A stretch of 64,000 nt of DNA from Planococcus sp. CP5-4_YE (lineage in GTDB: Bacteria > Bacillota > Bacilli > Bacillales_A > Planococcaceae), in the NCBI RefSeq assembly GCF_019042655.1, contig NZ_JAHPZO010000004.1:62001-126000 (forward strand), in the 5' to 3' direction. The notes below the pieces were generated by a model. The model worked only from the letters and a program-made list of their open reading frames with translations, made no database searches and was not told where the DNA came from. Positions 1-8,215 of this stretch are shown piece after piece. Made by a program: the position numbers and the translations under genes. Positions within the stretch are counted from its first letter, which is position 1; each line of letters begins with the position of its first letter.

Positions 1-236
1 TCCGTTATTTCCTTTTCCACTTTCTTGCGCAATTCTTTGTAGGCTTTCAATTCTTTTTCATCTTTTGAGGCGGTCAAGTATTCGTCGAGACGCTTCAGCC
101 CATTCTTTAACTGGATCTTCCAGGCCCCGTTCTGCGCTTCACGGTCTGCTGGATTCGTATTGAGGTAGACACTTAGCACACAACGGTCTTCACACTCGAA
201 TTGTTTCAGTTCTTGGATTTCGTCGTATAATGTCAT
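1..236 (-). CDS. VLRF1/aeRF1-type release factor family protein, 3'-truncated by window edge
   Basis: Only the first 78 codons are inside the window; the rest lies to the left. The product starts MTLYDEIQELKQF and continues with a CVLSVYLNT segment typical of the N-terminus of the bacterial archaeo-eukaryotic release factor 1 family (VLRF1/baeRF). These proteins are thought to act on stalled or damaged ribosomes, but their function in Firmicutes is poorly known. The ATG at 236 lies 11 bases after a GGAGG site; two earlier ATGs at 247 and 244 run into a stop after four codons. Family assignment rests on a short recognisable N-terminus, so it is moderate. Confidence 0.6.
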   Translation of the reverse strand, partial: MTLYDEIQELKQFECEDRCVLSVYLNTNPADREAQNGAWKIQLKNGLKRLDEYLTASKDEKELKAYKELRKKVEKEIT

Positions 237-332
237 TCAGCCATCATCCTCCTTTAATCCTTACTTGTTATCTGAATACCCCAACCGCCCTTGCTTAAAC
301 GGCAGCCAGCTGTTCTTTTTTAATATTCTAAC

Positions 333-357
333 GTTTAAATTTTCCAGACTGTGGTAA
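333..357 (+). promoter_or_regulatory. Candidate sigma-B-type promoter for the DUF3243 gene
   Basis: GTTTAA is followed after 13 bases by TGGTAA, one mismatch from the sigma-B -10 GGGTAA. The spacing equals that of the better sites elsewhere in this window. The start codon is about 42 bases downstream. The -10 mismatch makes this weaker than the sites at 5937 or 52780. Confidence 0.4.
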
Positions 358-398
358 ACACTAACTAGCAACAAAAAATGACAAGGAGTGAATTATAC

Positions 399-710
399 AT
401 GGAAAACGTTGATAAAAAAGTTGAAGAGAAATTGAGCAATACAGATAACAAAAAGAAAGAACAAATTTTGGCTGAATTCTCGACTTTCATCGATTATTTA
501 GGCAACAAAGTTGAAATGGGCGAGAAAATGGGCTTGAGCGAAGAGCGCCTGGCACAGCTGGCGACGAAAGTCGGAGACCATCTTTCCAAAAAAGAAGAAC
601 CAAAAAATAGTGAAGAGTACCTCTTGCAGCGCTTATGGCAAGTAGGCGACAAAGAAGAACAGCATATGCTTGCACATATGTTAGTAAAATTGGCAAAAGA
701 ACAGAAATAA
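399..710 (+). CDS. DUF3243 family protein (YmfJ-like)
   Basis: A 103-aa cytosolic protein. Residues about 20-103 match DUF3243: the FSTFIDYLGNKVEMGEKMG stretch, an ATKVGDHL helix and a C-terminal LWQVGDKEEQHMLAHMLVKL segment. Members are small helical proteins of unknown function, common in Bacillales; B. subtilis YmfJ is about 85 aa, so this one has a charged N-terminal extension. The ATG at 399 follows an AAGGAG site by 10 bases; an upstream in-frame ATG at 378 has no ribosome site. It is a single-gene unit ending in a strong terminator, with a possible sigma-B promoter upstream. Confidence 0.8.
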   Translation: MENVDKKVEEKLSNTDNKKKEQILAEFSTFIDYLGNKVEMGEKMGLSEERLAQLATKVGDHLSKKEEPKNSEEYLLQRLWQVGDKEEQHMLAHMLVKLAKEQK

Positions 711-720
711 TTAATCATGC

Positions 721-753
721 AAAAAGCCTGAGCTTAGCCGCTCAGGCTTTTTC
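721..753. terminator. Bidirectional rho-independent terminator
   Basis: AAAAAGCCTGAGC and GCTCAGGCTTTTT form a perfect stem around a 6-base loop, with T runs in both directions. It lies between the convergent DUF3243 gene and the MFS gene and can serve both. Confidence 0.9.
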
Positions 754-759
754 TTATGC

Positions 760-2037
760 TCAGCTTGTACTGGCAACCGCTCTTTCTTTATATAAATGGA
801 ACATCCATAAATAAACGAAGCCGCTCAAGACCGCAAATGTCCCTAAGATGATAAAGGTCCATCCGAACCCGAACCAAGCGGTCATCGGAATCGAAACCGG
901 CGCAATCATCCGCCCGATCGTATAGCGCAGGCTCGCAGCAGCGAAGTACTGGCCACGCATCGATTCCGGTGCAAGTTTGGAAATGAAGCTTTGCTGCAGC
1001 CCGACGGTCATCAATTCAGCAAAAGTGAAGACCGCCATCGCCACGACGAACATCCAAAACCACGAAGTCATCGGGAAAATCGCCATCGATAAGCCGAACA
1101 ACAAGGCCGAGAAGAAGAACACCCATTTCTCCGGAAACTTGGTCACCCAACGTGTAATGACAACTGTCAAAAGCGCTACAATCAAACCGTTTTGTGCCAA
1201 TAAAATACCGAAAGAAGTTTCTCCTGTCACAGACCATTCACGCCCTAGAAAATCGAGGATTGTTTGGCGGTCGATCGTCTCCTTCAAATAGACTGGAATG
1301 ACGAGATCCAATTGCATGAAGGTCTGCGCCCCCATGACACCCGCTACGACAAACAGCAAAAAGACTCGGTCTTTCAAGATGATGCCGTAATCTTTTACTT
1401 GCGAAAGCAATGCGCCTCTCCAGCCCGCGGCATTTCCCTCTTTCCATTTATCCATGACTTCAGCCGATAAGGTCTCTTCCGTATAGAGGTGCAATAATAG
1501 CCCCAGTAACATCGAAATGACAGCAACTGCCAACAGCAATTCGAAGCGGTAAGAAAAGAACAGCACTGCACCGAACAAAGGCCCGATGACGACGGCAATA
1601 TTCAGAGTTGTATAGAACACCGCGAATACATCGCTCCTGTATTTTTCCGGAATGACATCCGCGATCATCGCTTGGCTCGCTGGCCAGTACAACGAGCCGC
1701 ACATACCAGCCAACGTGAACGCTACGAAGCTGAGCTCGGGCGAACTGAGCCATGGCGAGTTTGCCATAGCGAACAGCAAGAACGCAAAGCCTTGCGCCAC
1801 TGCCGCTGACACGAGCATGCGCTTACGCCCGAAACGGTCAGCAAAATAGCCGCCAAATAAATTGGCAGCCACAGAAAATATTTGAGAGACGATCAATAAG
1901 AGGCCCGCCATCCCTTTCCCGAACTCTTCCGCGAAATAAATCGCTAGAAATGGGAACACCATCCAAAAACTTGTATTCATGAAAAACTCGCCCACCAGCC
2001 GGACTTTCAGGCTGCGGTTCCAATCCCTGATCTTCAT
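760..2037 (-). CDS. MFS transporter (multidrug-efflux type)
   Basis: A 425-aa integral membrane protein with about 12 hydrophobic segments and the MFS motif A in the loop after helix 2 (GGYFADRFGRKR, residues about 62-73). The length and the ETLSAE-rich central loop at about 185-205 fit single-polypeptide drug or metabolite exporters of the MdtH/YitZ-like type; the substrate cannot be told from the sequence. The ATG is 8 bases after a GAGG site. It lies 31 bases downstream of the helicase gene on the same strand, so the two are probably co-transcribed, and its message ends at the terminator at 721-753. Confidence 0.8.
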   Translation of the reverse strand: MKIRDWNRSLKVRLVGEFFMNTSFWMVFPFLAIYFAEEFGKGMAGLLLIVSQIFSVAANLFGGYFADRFGRKRMLVSAAVAQGFAFLLFAMANSPWLSSPELSFVAFTLAGMCGSLYWPASQAMIADVIPEKYRSDVFAVFYTTLNIAVVIGPLFGAVLFFSYRFELLLAVAVISMLLGLLLHLYTEETLSAEVMDKWKEGNAAGWRGALLSQVKDYGIILKDRVFLLFVVAGVMGAQTFMQLDLVIPVYLKETIDRQTILDFLGREWSVTGETSFGILLAQNGLIVALLTVVITRWVTKFPEKWVFFFSALLFGLSMAIFPMTSWFWMFVVAMAVFTFAELMTVGLQQSFISKLAPESMRGQYFAAASLRYTIGRMIAPVSIPMTAWFGFGWTFIILGTFAVLSGFVYLWMFHLYKERAVASTS

Positions 2038-2068
2038 CTATAATGCCTCGTTTCTGCGTCTGTCTTTC

Positions 2069-4198
2069 TTATACCAGTTCGAGCAATTGATATTGCAGGC
2101 AAATTTCCAATAGAAACTCTTTATGCTCTTTGGTAAATTGGATGCCGACTTTCTCTTCATCCAAATCCGTAATCCGGCCATTTCCGAAGACGCGGTGGCG
2201 TATACTCGCCCCCACCCGCAATTCCTCAACAGAACGGACTGCGTCGGGATTATCCGGCACAGTAATTTTTGCTTTCGGGGCTTTTGGTGCGGACGTTTTG
2301 GCTAATTCCGCCTGTTTCATTTTCGGTAAGGCGATGCGCCGCATTTCTTCTACAAAACGTGATTCTTTGTCGTAGCTCAGCAATTCCAGATGGCGTTTCG
2401 CCCGTGTCATGCCAACATAGAATAAGCGCCTTGCTTCCTCCAGCAAAGCGGGATCGTCGGCGTCTTCTTCTGTTGGCACAATCCCTTCGACCAAATCGAT
2501 TAAATAGACTCGGTCAAACTCCAAGCCTTTTGAGCTGTGCATTGTGGACAATGTCAGCATATCGTCGCTCTTTTCGGTCTTCGCCTGCTTTGTCACTTCC
2601 TCCAGCTGCTTCAAGCGTTTCGCGAAATCCATCATCGTCGGCAAAGGTTCGGCAATTTGTTCGAGCGTGCTGAGGATCTGCTGTAAATAATCAAGCTTCA
2701 TGCCGAATTTCTCCGCACGGCTTTTAAGCATCTGATCGTAGCCCATATCGCGACGGATCGTCTGGATCACTTTTAAAGGCGGCATATCCTGCAACGCGTC
2801 CATCGATTTCCGCTGTTCTGCGATTAGGCGTAGCTGATAATCCTTCATGGTGATGGCCAAAGTGATTTCTTCGAAGGCATGCTGCTTTGTCGGCTGCATC
2901 CGCCCTAATTGCTTAAGCTGAGAGGCCGACCAATAAGCATTCGTCTTCGAAGCAATCTTGGAATACAAATCCACCCGTTCCGGGCGCAGGCTGAAACGCA
3001 TGAAATTTAAGATATCTTGGACAATCCAATGGCTGAAAAAGCGATTGTCGGCATCTTTCATATAGAAAGGAATACCAAGGCGATCCAACTCATCCATCAA
3101 TAAAGTTGAAGAAGAGTTGTTTCGGTACAAGATCGCAGCATTTCCGTATTCCTCAAGAGCAGAAAGTTCTTTCAAGAGGTATTTCAACTGCGCTTCTTGT
3201 GAAGCGAGGCGCCGGATGACAATCGGCCCGCCTTCTGGCCTGTCGGTGAACATATTCTTATCATGCCGCAATTTATTCGCTTTGATGAATTGATTGGCCG
3301 TGCTGACGATGGCACCGGACGAGCGGTAATTACGCTCCATTTTCATGATATAGGCATCAGGATACACTTGGCGGAATTTGAGTAGATAGCTTGGCTCCGC
3401 CGCCCGCCATGTATAAATGGACTGGTCGTCATCCGCCACAACGCATAAATTGCGGTGGCTCTCGACCAGTTTTTCAACGATAGCATGCTGGACCATGGAT
3501 GTGTCTTGGCTTTCGTCCGTCATGACATAGTCCCAGCGCTGCTGGTATTTTGACAGCAGCTTGCGGTCTGTGTTCAATGCCTCAAAAGCGATCGTCAGCA
3601 TATCATCGAAATCCACGAGCCTCGGCTCATGGTGTTCTTTGAATTCTTCGTAGATGGTCAAAATGTCGATGGCGCTTGGGAATGGTTCGTCCAATGACTT
3701 CCACTTTTTCTTCGGTACCATTTTATTTTTCACGAAGCTGACGAATGATACCAATTCTTCTAATTGATCGTCGGTAATCGGCTCATCGTTTTCACGGGCG
3801 TAGATGTCTTTCAGCAGGCGTTTCTTATTGAGGCGATTCGAGTCACCCCCTTCGATCATTACATAATCACCCGCTGACAAGTATTCTCTCGTGATTTGAA
3901 AAGCTAGACTATGTATCGTCGAAAAATCCACTGGGGAAAGGCCAGGAAAAAACCTTGCGTAGCGCTCAAGCATATCGGTCGCAGATGCTTTGCTGAAGGT
4001 AATCGCTTTGATACGCTTCGGTTGGACAGCTTTTTCCTCAATTAAATAACCGATTCTCATGATCATGGTCGTTGTTTTGCCAGAACCTGGGCAGGCGAGA
4101 AGCAATAGCGGCCCTTCTGTTCTGATTACGGCTTTTTTCTGTATTTTATTCAGCTCGACACCGAGCTCTTGTTTTTTTCGTTCAAAAAAATCACTCAT
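2069..4198 (-). CDS. UvrD/Rep-family ATP-dependent DNA helicase (YjcD-like)
   Basis: A 709-aa superfamily 1A helicase. Visible motifs in order: Walker A ACPGSGKTT (about 35-43), Walker B DESQDTS, motif III DDDQSIYTWRAA, motif IV NYRSS, motif V TMHSSKGLEFDRVYLIDL, motif VI RRLFYVGMTRAKR. A PcrA-like C-terminal Tudor-type segment (GASIRHRVFGNGRITDLD) follows. Such enzymes unwind DNA 3'-5' in repair or recombination. It is shorter than PcrA (about 730-740 aa) and resembles the second UvrD-like helicase of Bacillus, YjcD. The ATG at 4198 follows AAAGGAG by 8 bases; the longer 728-aa reading has no ribosome site. It is the third gene of a likely ywbE-58aa-helicase-MFS operon. Confidence 0.88.
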   Translation of the reverse strand: MSDFFERKKQELGVELNKIQKKAVIRTEGPLLLLACPGSGKTTTMIMRIGYLIEEKAVQPKRIKAITFSKASATDMLERYARFFPGLSPVDFSTIHSLAFQITREYLSAGDYVMIEGGDSNRLNKKRLLKDIYARENDEPITDDQLEELVSFVSFVKNKMVPKKKWKSLDEPFPSAIDILTIYEEFKEHHEPRLVDFDDMLTIAFEALNTDRKLLSKYQQRWDYVMTDESQDTSMVQHAIVEKLVESHRNLCVVADDDQSIYTWRAAEPSYLLKFRQVYPDAYIMKMERNYRSSGAIVSTANQFIKANKLRHDKNMFTDRPEGGPIVIRRLASQEAQLKYLLKELSALEEYGNAAILYRNNSSSTLLMDELDRLGIPFYMKDADNRFFSHWIVQDILNFMRFSLRPERVDLYSKIASKTNAYWSASQLKQLGRMQPTKQHAFEEITLAITMKDYQLRLIAEQRKSMDALQDMPPLKVIQTIRRDMGYDQMLKSRAEKFGMKLDYLQQILSTLEQIAEPLPTMMDFAKRLKQLEEVTKQAKTEKSDDMLTLSTMHSSKGLEFDRVYLIDLVEGIVPTEEDADDPALLEEARRLFYVGMTRAKRHLELLSYDKESRFVEEMRRIALPKMKQAELAKTSAPKAPKAKITVPDNPDAVRSVEELRVGASIRHRVFGNGRITDLDEEKVGIQFTKEHKEFLLEICLQYQLLELV

Positions 4199-4275
4199 GG
4201 TAGACTCCTTTTTGCGTTGGCAATCTCTTTCATAATAGCACAAAAGCAGGCCCATTTAAGCGGCCTGCTTTCCAT

Positions 4276-4452
4276 TCAAATAAAATTGCGTTCCTGTGGT
4301 TTGGCTGGGTCGCCTGTTGGGCGCTTGTCTTTTCTCGTTGCCAAATCTTCATGAACCCGCTCTTTTTCGTCTTGTTCTTTGCTCGTACGGTTCGCTCCGA
4401 TCCTTCTCGGGTCAGAGGATTGCAGGTCGTCTTGGTTGTGCTGATCACTCAT
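4276..4452 (-). CDS. Small hydrophilic protein, 58 aa, unknown function
   Basis: An ORF of 58 codons reading MSDQHNQDDLQSSDPRRIG and ending PAKPQERNFI. It is almost free of hydrophobic residues and very rich in D, E, K, R, Q and N, so it is probably disordered. The ATG lies after an AAAGGA stretch and only 15 bases after the ywbE stop, which suggests co-translation with ywbE. An overlapping 72-codon reading in another frame exists, but it lacks a ribosome site and has a composition unlike a real protein. No family is recognised; similar short charged proteins occur at 17146 and 52459 in this window. Confidence 0.6.
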   Translation of the reverse strand: MSDQHNQDDLQSSDPRRIGANRTSKEQDEKERVHEDLATRKDKRPTGDPAKPQERNFI

Positions 4453-4467
4453 ACAAATCCCGTCCTT

Positions 4468-4668
4468 TCACTTGCCGTTTAGAATTTCACAAACACGACC
4501 GACTTGCCCGTCTTCCAGGCGCACTTTAATGCCATGAGGATGCGTCGCAGAGTTCGTCAATAAATCTTTGACGACGCCTTGTGTTTTTTTACCGGTCCGC
4601 TGGTCTTTTTTCAAGATCACATTTACTTCAATCCCCGGCTTTACGTCACTTCTTTTTTTCCCATCCAT
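4468..4668 (-). CDS. ywbE: YwbE family protein (DUF2196)
   Basis: A 66-aa protein matching YwbE along its whole length: KKRSDVKPGIEVNVILKKDQ, then TQGVVKDLLTNSATHPHGIK, then a C-terminal VRLEDGQVGRV. The family is a small beta-rich protein of unknown function found widely in bacteria and fungi. The ATG at 4668 is 7 bases after GGAGG; the ATG two codons upstream is too close to the site. It is the first gene of the unit that continues into the 58-aa protein and the helicase, driven by the promoter at 4693-4721. Confidence 0.85.
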   Translation of the reverse strand: MDGKKRSDVKPGIEVNVILKKDQRTGKKTQGVVKDLLTNSATHPHGIKVRLEDGQVGRVCEILNGK

Positions 4669-4692
4669 TTTCATCCCTCCAAGCTTGCTTTC

Positions 4693-4721
4693 ATTATAAT
4701 CGAATTGCCTTAGGCATACAA
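4693..4721 (-). promoter_or_regulatory. Sigma-A promoter for ywbE
   Basis: On the minus strand TTGTAT and a perfect TATAAT are separated by 17 bases. The -35 lies inside the T run of the terminator of the upstream YsnF-type gene, so the two elements are physically nested. Confidence 0.7.
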
Positions 4722-4750
4722 AAAAGCGGAGGGGAGTCCCTCCGCTTTTC
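4719..4750 (-). terminator. Rho-independent terminator of the YflT/YsnF gene
   Basis: On the minus strand AAAAGCGGAGGG pairs with CCCTCCGCTTTT and is followed by a T run, 12 bases after the stop codon of the stress protein gene. Confidence 0.85.
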
Positions 4751-4761
4751 ATCCGTGCTGC

Positions 4762-5886
4762 TTATAGTCTATCGCGGTCTGTGCGGTCTTTACGGTCAAA
4801 TTCGTCGTCCTCGACTAAATCGCCATCTTTATGAATGTCAGCTTCTTCTTTACGGACAGTTTCGCTGACATGCTCTGTGTCCTGAACTTTATTTTTGCCG
4901 ATGGAAATCTCTTCAGAGACAACGTCTTTTTTCGTGACATCGACGCGTTCTTCAGAAACCGGCACGTGAATATCTTCACCTTCCGTATAGTCATGCGTGC
5001 CGTTCGTCTCTTCCTCATTAACTGGGCGGCGCTCAACATATACTTCTTCACGTTCCACCGGTACTTCCAGTGATTGCTCTTCTTCAACGACATGCTTGTC
5101 GACATGGACCTCGCCCGTTTGAACGCGTTCTTTATTGACTTGCAGGCGCTCTTCATGCAAACGCAGGCGCTCTTCTTCCGAATCTGCACGATCTAGGTCG
5201 CGGTCGATATCTTCGACTGTACGATTACGGTTTGTCGTTTCATCATTGAAATCCGAAGTCGCACGGTGAGTGCCTGTTGAATCGGCATCGTCTGTCGTAC
5301 TATCTTCAGTTCCAAGTCCGAACCCAGTGCCACGCTCTCTGTCGACACCGGCAGTTTCAGAGCCCAGCGAATCGCGTTCTGTATTATACGCTACATCATT
5401 TTCCTCGTTTGTATCGACTGTCAAACCGTCGCGTGCCACTGCCGAGTTATCGACTTTTCTCTGGCTCGTCGTGCTATCGACTGTGCCTGAACTTTCCGTG
5501 CTGTCGACGTTTCCGTAACTGGTGTTATCGTATGGCGCTTCACCTTCGTAGTTCGCGCCGAATTCGCGGTCGACGAACAACAGGATTTTGCCGTTTTGTA
5601 CATCATTGTAGTAGCGGTCTGCTTCTGCTTCGTCTACACCCATATTGGAGAAGGCTTCGCGCGTCGGTTCATTGCCGGATAGGAAGCCCATGAATTTATC
5701 CATCCAGTTGCCTTCGGATGATTTATAATCCACGTCTGTGCGTCCGCGTACCATCGAAATCTGGTCTTCATTGCGGGCCATCACATACATGTCTTCTTCA
5801 CGTGAACCTTGCTCTTTCATGTCTTCGATTTTTTTCAGCACTTCTGTTTCTGTCTCGAATGTTCCCATGAATTTATTGTTAGCCAT
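4762..5886 (-). CDS. General stress protein with YflT-like and YsnF/AvaK (DUF2382) domains
   Basis: A 374-aa very acidic soluble protein. Residues about 1-115 resemble the general stress 17M/YflT domain (FMGTFETETEVLKKIEDM and a KILLFVDREFG end). A low-complexity linker rich in S, T, D and N (about 120-235) follows. The last 130 residues are a DUF2382 repeat of short strands (LRLHEERLQVNKERV, VPVEREEVYVERRPV). Both domains are found in sigma-B-regulated proteins of Bacillus; the molecular function is unknown. The ATG at 5886 follows GGAGG by 8 bases. A near-perfect sigma-B promoter sits 50-75 bases upstream and a strong terminator follows, so it is monocistronic. Confidence 0.85.
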   Translation of the reverse strand: MANNKFMGTFETETEVLKKIEDMKEQGSREEDMYVMARNEDQISMVRGRTDVDYKSSEGNWMDKFMGFLSGNEPTREAFSNMGVDEAEADRYYNDVQNGKILLFVDREFGANYEGEAPYDNTSYGNVDSTESSGTVDSTTSQRKVDNSAVARDGLTVDTNEENDVAYNTERDSLGSETAGVDRERGTGFGLGTEDSTTDDADSTGTHRATSDFNDETTNRNRTVEDIDRDLDRADSEEERLRLHEERLQVNKERVQTGEVHVDKHVVEEEQSLEVPVEREEVYVERRPVNEEETNGTHDYTEGEDIHVPVSEERVDVTKKDVVSEEISIGKNKVQDTEHVSETVRKEEADIHKDGDLVEDDEFDRKDRTDRDRL

Positions 5887-5936
5887 TTCAAATTCCTCCA
5901 TTTTTTTGAGAAGTTTTTTGATTTCTAGTCTTGAAA

Positions 5937-5961
5937 TTACCCCTCAGGTGTGTTATTAAAC
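5937..5961 (-). promoter_or_regulatory. Sigma-B-type promoter (stress protein gene)
   Basis: On the minus strand GTTTAA, 13 bases, GGGTAA. This matches the Bacillus sigma-B consensus at every position, and the first gene downstream belongs to a family known to be sigma-B dependent. Confidence 0.85.
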
Positions 5962-6009
5962 ATTTTTAGTTTGAAATGTGCCGAAATACTACTTTTCCAC
6001 CGTATTTTA

Positions 6010-8058
6010 TCAAATTTCACGATTCCAATGGCGATGTGCCGCGATGGCTTCGATAAATTTTTCCGCAAAGCCTTTCATGGAATCATCTGTAACAACGCCC
6101 GGCTCGCCGGTATAACCATTGGCCTCCAGCCATTTCTTGCCTTCATGCGTGGCGCCGATTGGTTTGAAATGCCCGAATGCTTCCGTTACATAGTAGGCGG
6201 CATTTCGTGCGAATTTCTTACTGATGTCCGGACCGCCGACTGCATAGATGGCATCGAACAATACTGGGTCCGCAGTTGTGAACGTATGATCGATTTTCAC
6301 TTGCTTGCCGTTTCCTGCGTCCAATTTGCCTTGCTGTTCGCTGATGATTTCGTATTGCAGGCCTTTGGATTCTAGCTGATCGAGCACTTCCATAACGTCC
6401 TTGCTGTTAAAATCAGGTGCTATAATAACGCCCACTTTGCGTGTCTTCGCGGATTTGACGGTATTTTCCTGGCTTAATGCCGGTGATTTTTTGCTTGTGT
6501 CGGTATTTCCTGTCTCAGGAGCTTTTACACCGATGTTTCCGGCAATTTCCTGTGCCAGATTGAGGTTGACGTTCGCATACATGTCAACGACTTGTTGGCG
6601 AATATCGATGCTGTCGCATTTGCCCAGCTCGAAGCTGAACGCTTCGATAATATGTTGTTGTTCCGGCTCGCTCATGCTGTTCCAGAACATCGTAGCTTGC
6701 GAGAAGTGGTCTTTAAAGCTGTCGCTGCGCTTGCGCACTTTGCGGCCTTCCACTTTCTCCTGGTAATGGACGTATCCACCGTCTTCTTCGCTGACAGGTG
6801 CCGGCGTATGATTGGTGAACGAGCTCTTTTGATAAGATACTTTTCCTTTATTGATTGTCTGGCGGCCATAACCATCGCGCTGGTTGTTATGGAATGGGCA
6901 AACGGCTCGGTTAATCGGCAGTTCATGGAAATTCGGCCCGCCCAGGCGGATCAATTGGGTATCCGTATATGAGAATAAACGGCCTTGGAGAAGAGGGTCA
7001 TTCGAAAAATCGATTCCCGGCACTACATGGCCTGGATGGAATGCCACTTGCTCGGTTTCCGCAAAGACATTGTCGACATTGCGGTTCAAGGTCATCTTGC
7101 CGACAAGATGAATCGGAATCTCTTCCTGAGGCCACATTTTGGTTGCATCGAGCAAATCAAAATCGAATTTGTGTTCATCTTCTTCTGGAACGATTTGGAC
7201 ACCCAGTTCATATTCCGGGTAGTCTCCGCTTTCGATCGCTTCATGCAAATCCGCCCGGTGGAAGTCAGGATTTTTCCCGTTAATCTTTTGTGCTTCATCC
7301 CATACAAGGGAATGGACGCCAAGTGTCGACTTCCACGTGAATTTTACGAAATGGGATTTACCTTCCGCGTTGACGAAACGGAATGCGTGGACCCCAAATC
7401 CATCCATAGTCCGGAAGCTTCTCGGAATGGCGCGGTCAGACATCGTCCACATAACCATATGGGCCGATTCCTGATTGTTGGCGACAAAATCCCAGAACGT
7501 ATCGTGCGCTGTTGCTGCTTGCGGAATTTCGTTATGCGGTTCCGGTTTAATCGCGTGGACCAAGTCTGGGAACTTGATGGCGTCCTGGATAAAGAACACC
7601 GGAATATTATTGCCGACCAAATCGTAATTGCCTTCTTCAGTATAGAATTTTGTTGAAAACCCGCGTGCATCGCGCACTGTCTCTGCGGACCCCCGTGAAC
7701 CTGCTACTGTGGAAAAACGGACGAAGACCGGAGTTTTTTTGCCTTTCTTTGAAAGGAATTTTGCTTTCGTTAAATGTTCAAGCGAATCGTAAGCTTCAAA
7801 TTCACCGTGTGCTGCGAATCCGCGTGCATGTACCACGCGCTCTGGAATGCGCTCATGGTCGAAGTGGGTCATTTTTTCACGGAAATGAAAGTCTTCCATC
7901 AAAGTCGGCCCGCGTTCACCCGCTTTTAAGGAAAATTCGTCCTCCGATAATTTCAATCCTTGATTCGTCGTCAAATCCTTGCCGTTGTCATCTGAACGGA
8001 ATTGTTCCAATTGTTCGTTCTTGCTGTTTTCATCGATTTTCTTCGGATCTTGTGCCAT
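6010..8058 (-). CDS. katE: Large-subunit (clade 2) catalase, HPII/KatE type
   Basis: A 682-aa heme catalase that splits hydrogen peroxide. The distal histidine lies in VVHARGFAAHGEFE (His about 77), the conserved Asn is in the GNNIPVFFIQD region, and the heme-ligating Tyr is in the RLFSYTDTQ motif at about 355. After the catalase core a DJ-1/PfpI-like flavodoxin-fold domain (ARKVGVIIAPDFNS onward, about 525-682) is present, which defines the large-subunit class. The ATG at 8058 follows GAGGAG by 7 bases; starting five codons earlier would place the ribosome site inside the gene. The orthologue KatE of B. subtilis is sigma-B controlled, and a sigma-B-like promoter precedes this gene. Confidence 0.93.
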   Translation of the reverse strand: MAQDPKKIDENSKNEQLEQFRSDDNGKDLTTNQGLKLSEDEFSLKAGERGPTLMEDFHFREKMTHFDHERIPERVVHARGFAAHGEFEAYDSLEHLTKAKFLSKKGKKTPVFVRFSTVAGSRGSAETVRDARGFSTKFYTEEGNYDLVGNNIPVFFIQDAIKFPDLVHAIKPEPHNEIPQAATAHDTFWDFVANNQESAHMVMWTMSDRAIPRSFRTMDGFGVHAFRFVNAEGKSHFVKFTWKSTLGVHSLVWDEAQKINGKNPDFHRADLHEAIESGDYPEYELGVQIVPEEDEHKFDFDLLDATKMWPQEEIPIHLVGKMTLNRNVDNVFAETEQVAFHPGHVVPGIDFSNDPLLQGRLFSYTDTQLIRLGGPNFHELPINRAVCPFHNNQRDGYGRQTINKGKVSYQKSSFTNHTPAPVSEEDGGYVHYQEKVEGRKVRKRSDSFKDHFSQATMFWNSMSEPEQQHIIEAFSFELGKCDSIDIRQQVVDMYANVNLNLAQEIAGNIGVKAPETGNTDTSKKSPALSQENTVKSAKTRKVGVIIAPDFNSKDVMEVLDQLESKGLQYEIISEQQGKLDAGNGKQVKIDHTFTTADPVLFDAIYAVGGPDISKKFARNAAYYVTEAFGHFKPIGATHEGKKWLEANGYTGEPGVVTDDSMKGFAEKFIEAIAAHRHWNREI

Positions 8059-8099
8059 TTTTCCACTCCTCATCTGTTTATGTACTACTTAGTCTCTCT

Positions 8100-8124
8100 G
8101 TACCCCCTCACCATATCTGAAAAC
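8100..8124 (-). promoter_or_regulatory. Sigma-B-type promoter for katE
   Basis: On the minus strand GTTTTC, 13 bases, GGGTAC, about 40 bases before the catalase start. The core GTTT and GGGTA elements and the spacing agree with the other sites in this window. Confidence 0.72.
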
Positions 8125-8156
8125 AAATAAATAGAAAAATCGAAAACAACTATGAA

Positions 8157-8193
8157 AAAAGGCCTTGCAGTGAGATCATCTCACTGCAAGGCC
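8157..8193 (-). terminator. Strong rho-independent terminator of glsA
   Basis: A perfect 15-bp stem (GGCCTTGCAGTGAGA and its complement) with a 3-base loop; on the minus strand it is followed by TTTTTT. It ends the glutaminase message before the catalase promoter. Confidence 0.9.
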
Positions 8194-8215
8194 CTGCTTA
8201 ATTTCGGCATTTTTA

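Noticed and set aside
4230-4448. 72-codon minus-strand frame overlapping the 58-aa gene
   Set aside because: It lacks a ribosome site, while the 58-codon frame starting at 4452 has one and a uniform hydrophilic composition.
4815-5189. 124-codon Lys/Arg-rich minus-strand frame inside the same gene
   Set aside because: It is a frame-shifted reading of the acidic DUF2382 region without a ribosome site.
5270-5693. Plus-strand open frames of 80-138 codons opposite the YsnF-type gene
   Set aside because: They are antisense shadows of a low-complexity Asp/Ser/Thr coding region, with no ribosome sites and unnatural composition.
6985-7656. 223-codon plus-strand frame opposite katE
   Set aside because: The catalase motifs on the minus strand are complete; the antisense frame has no start signals and resembles no protein.
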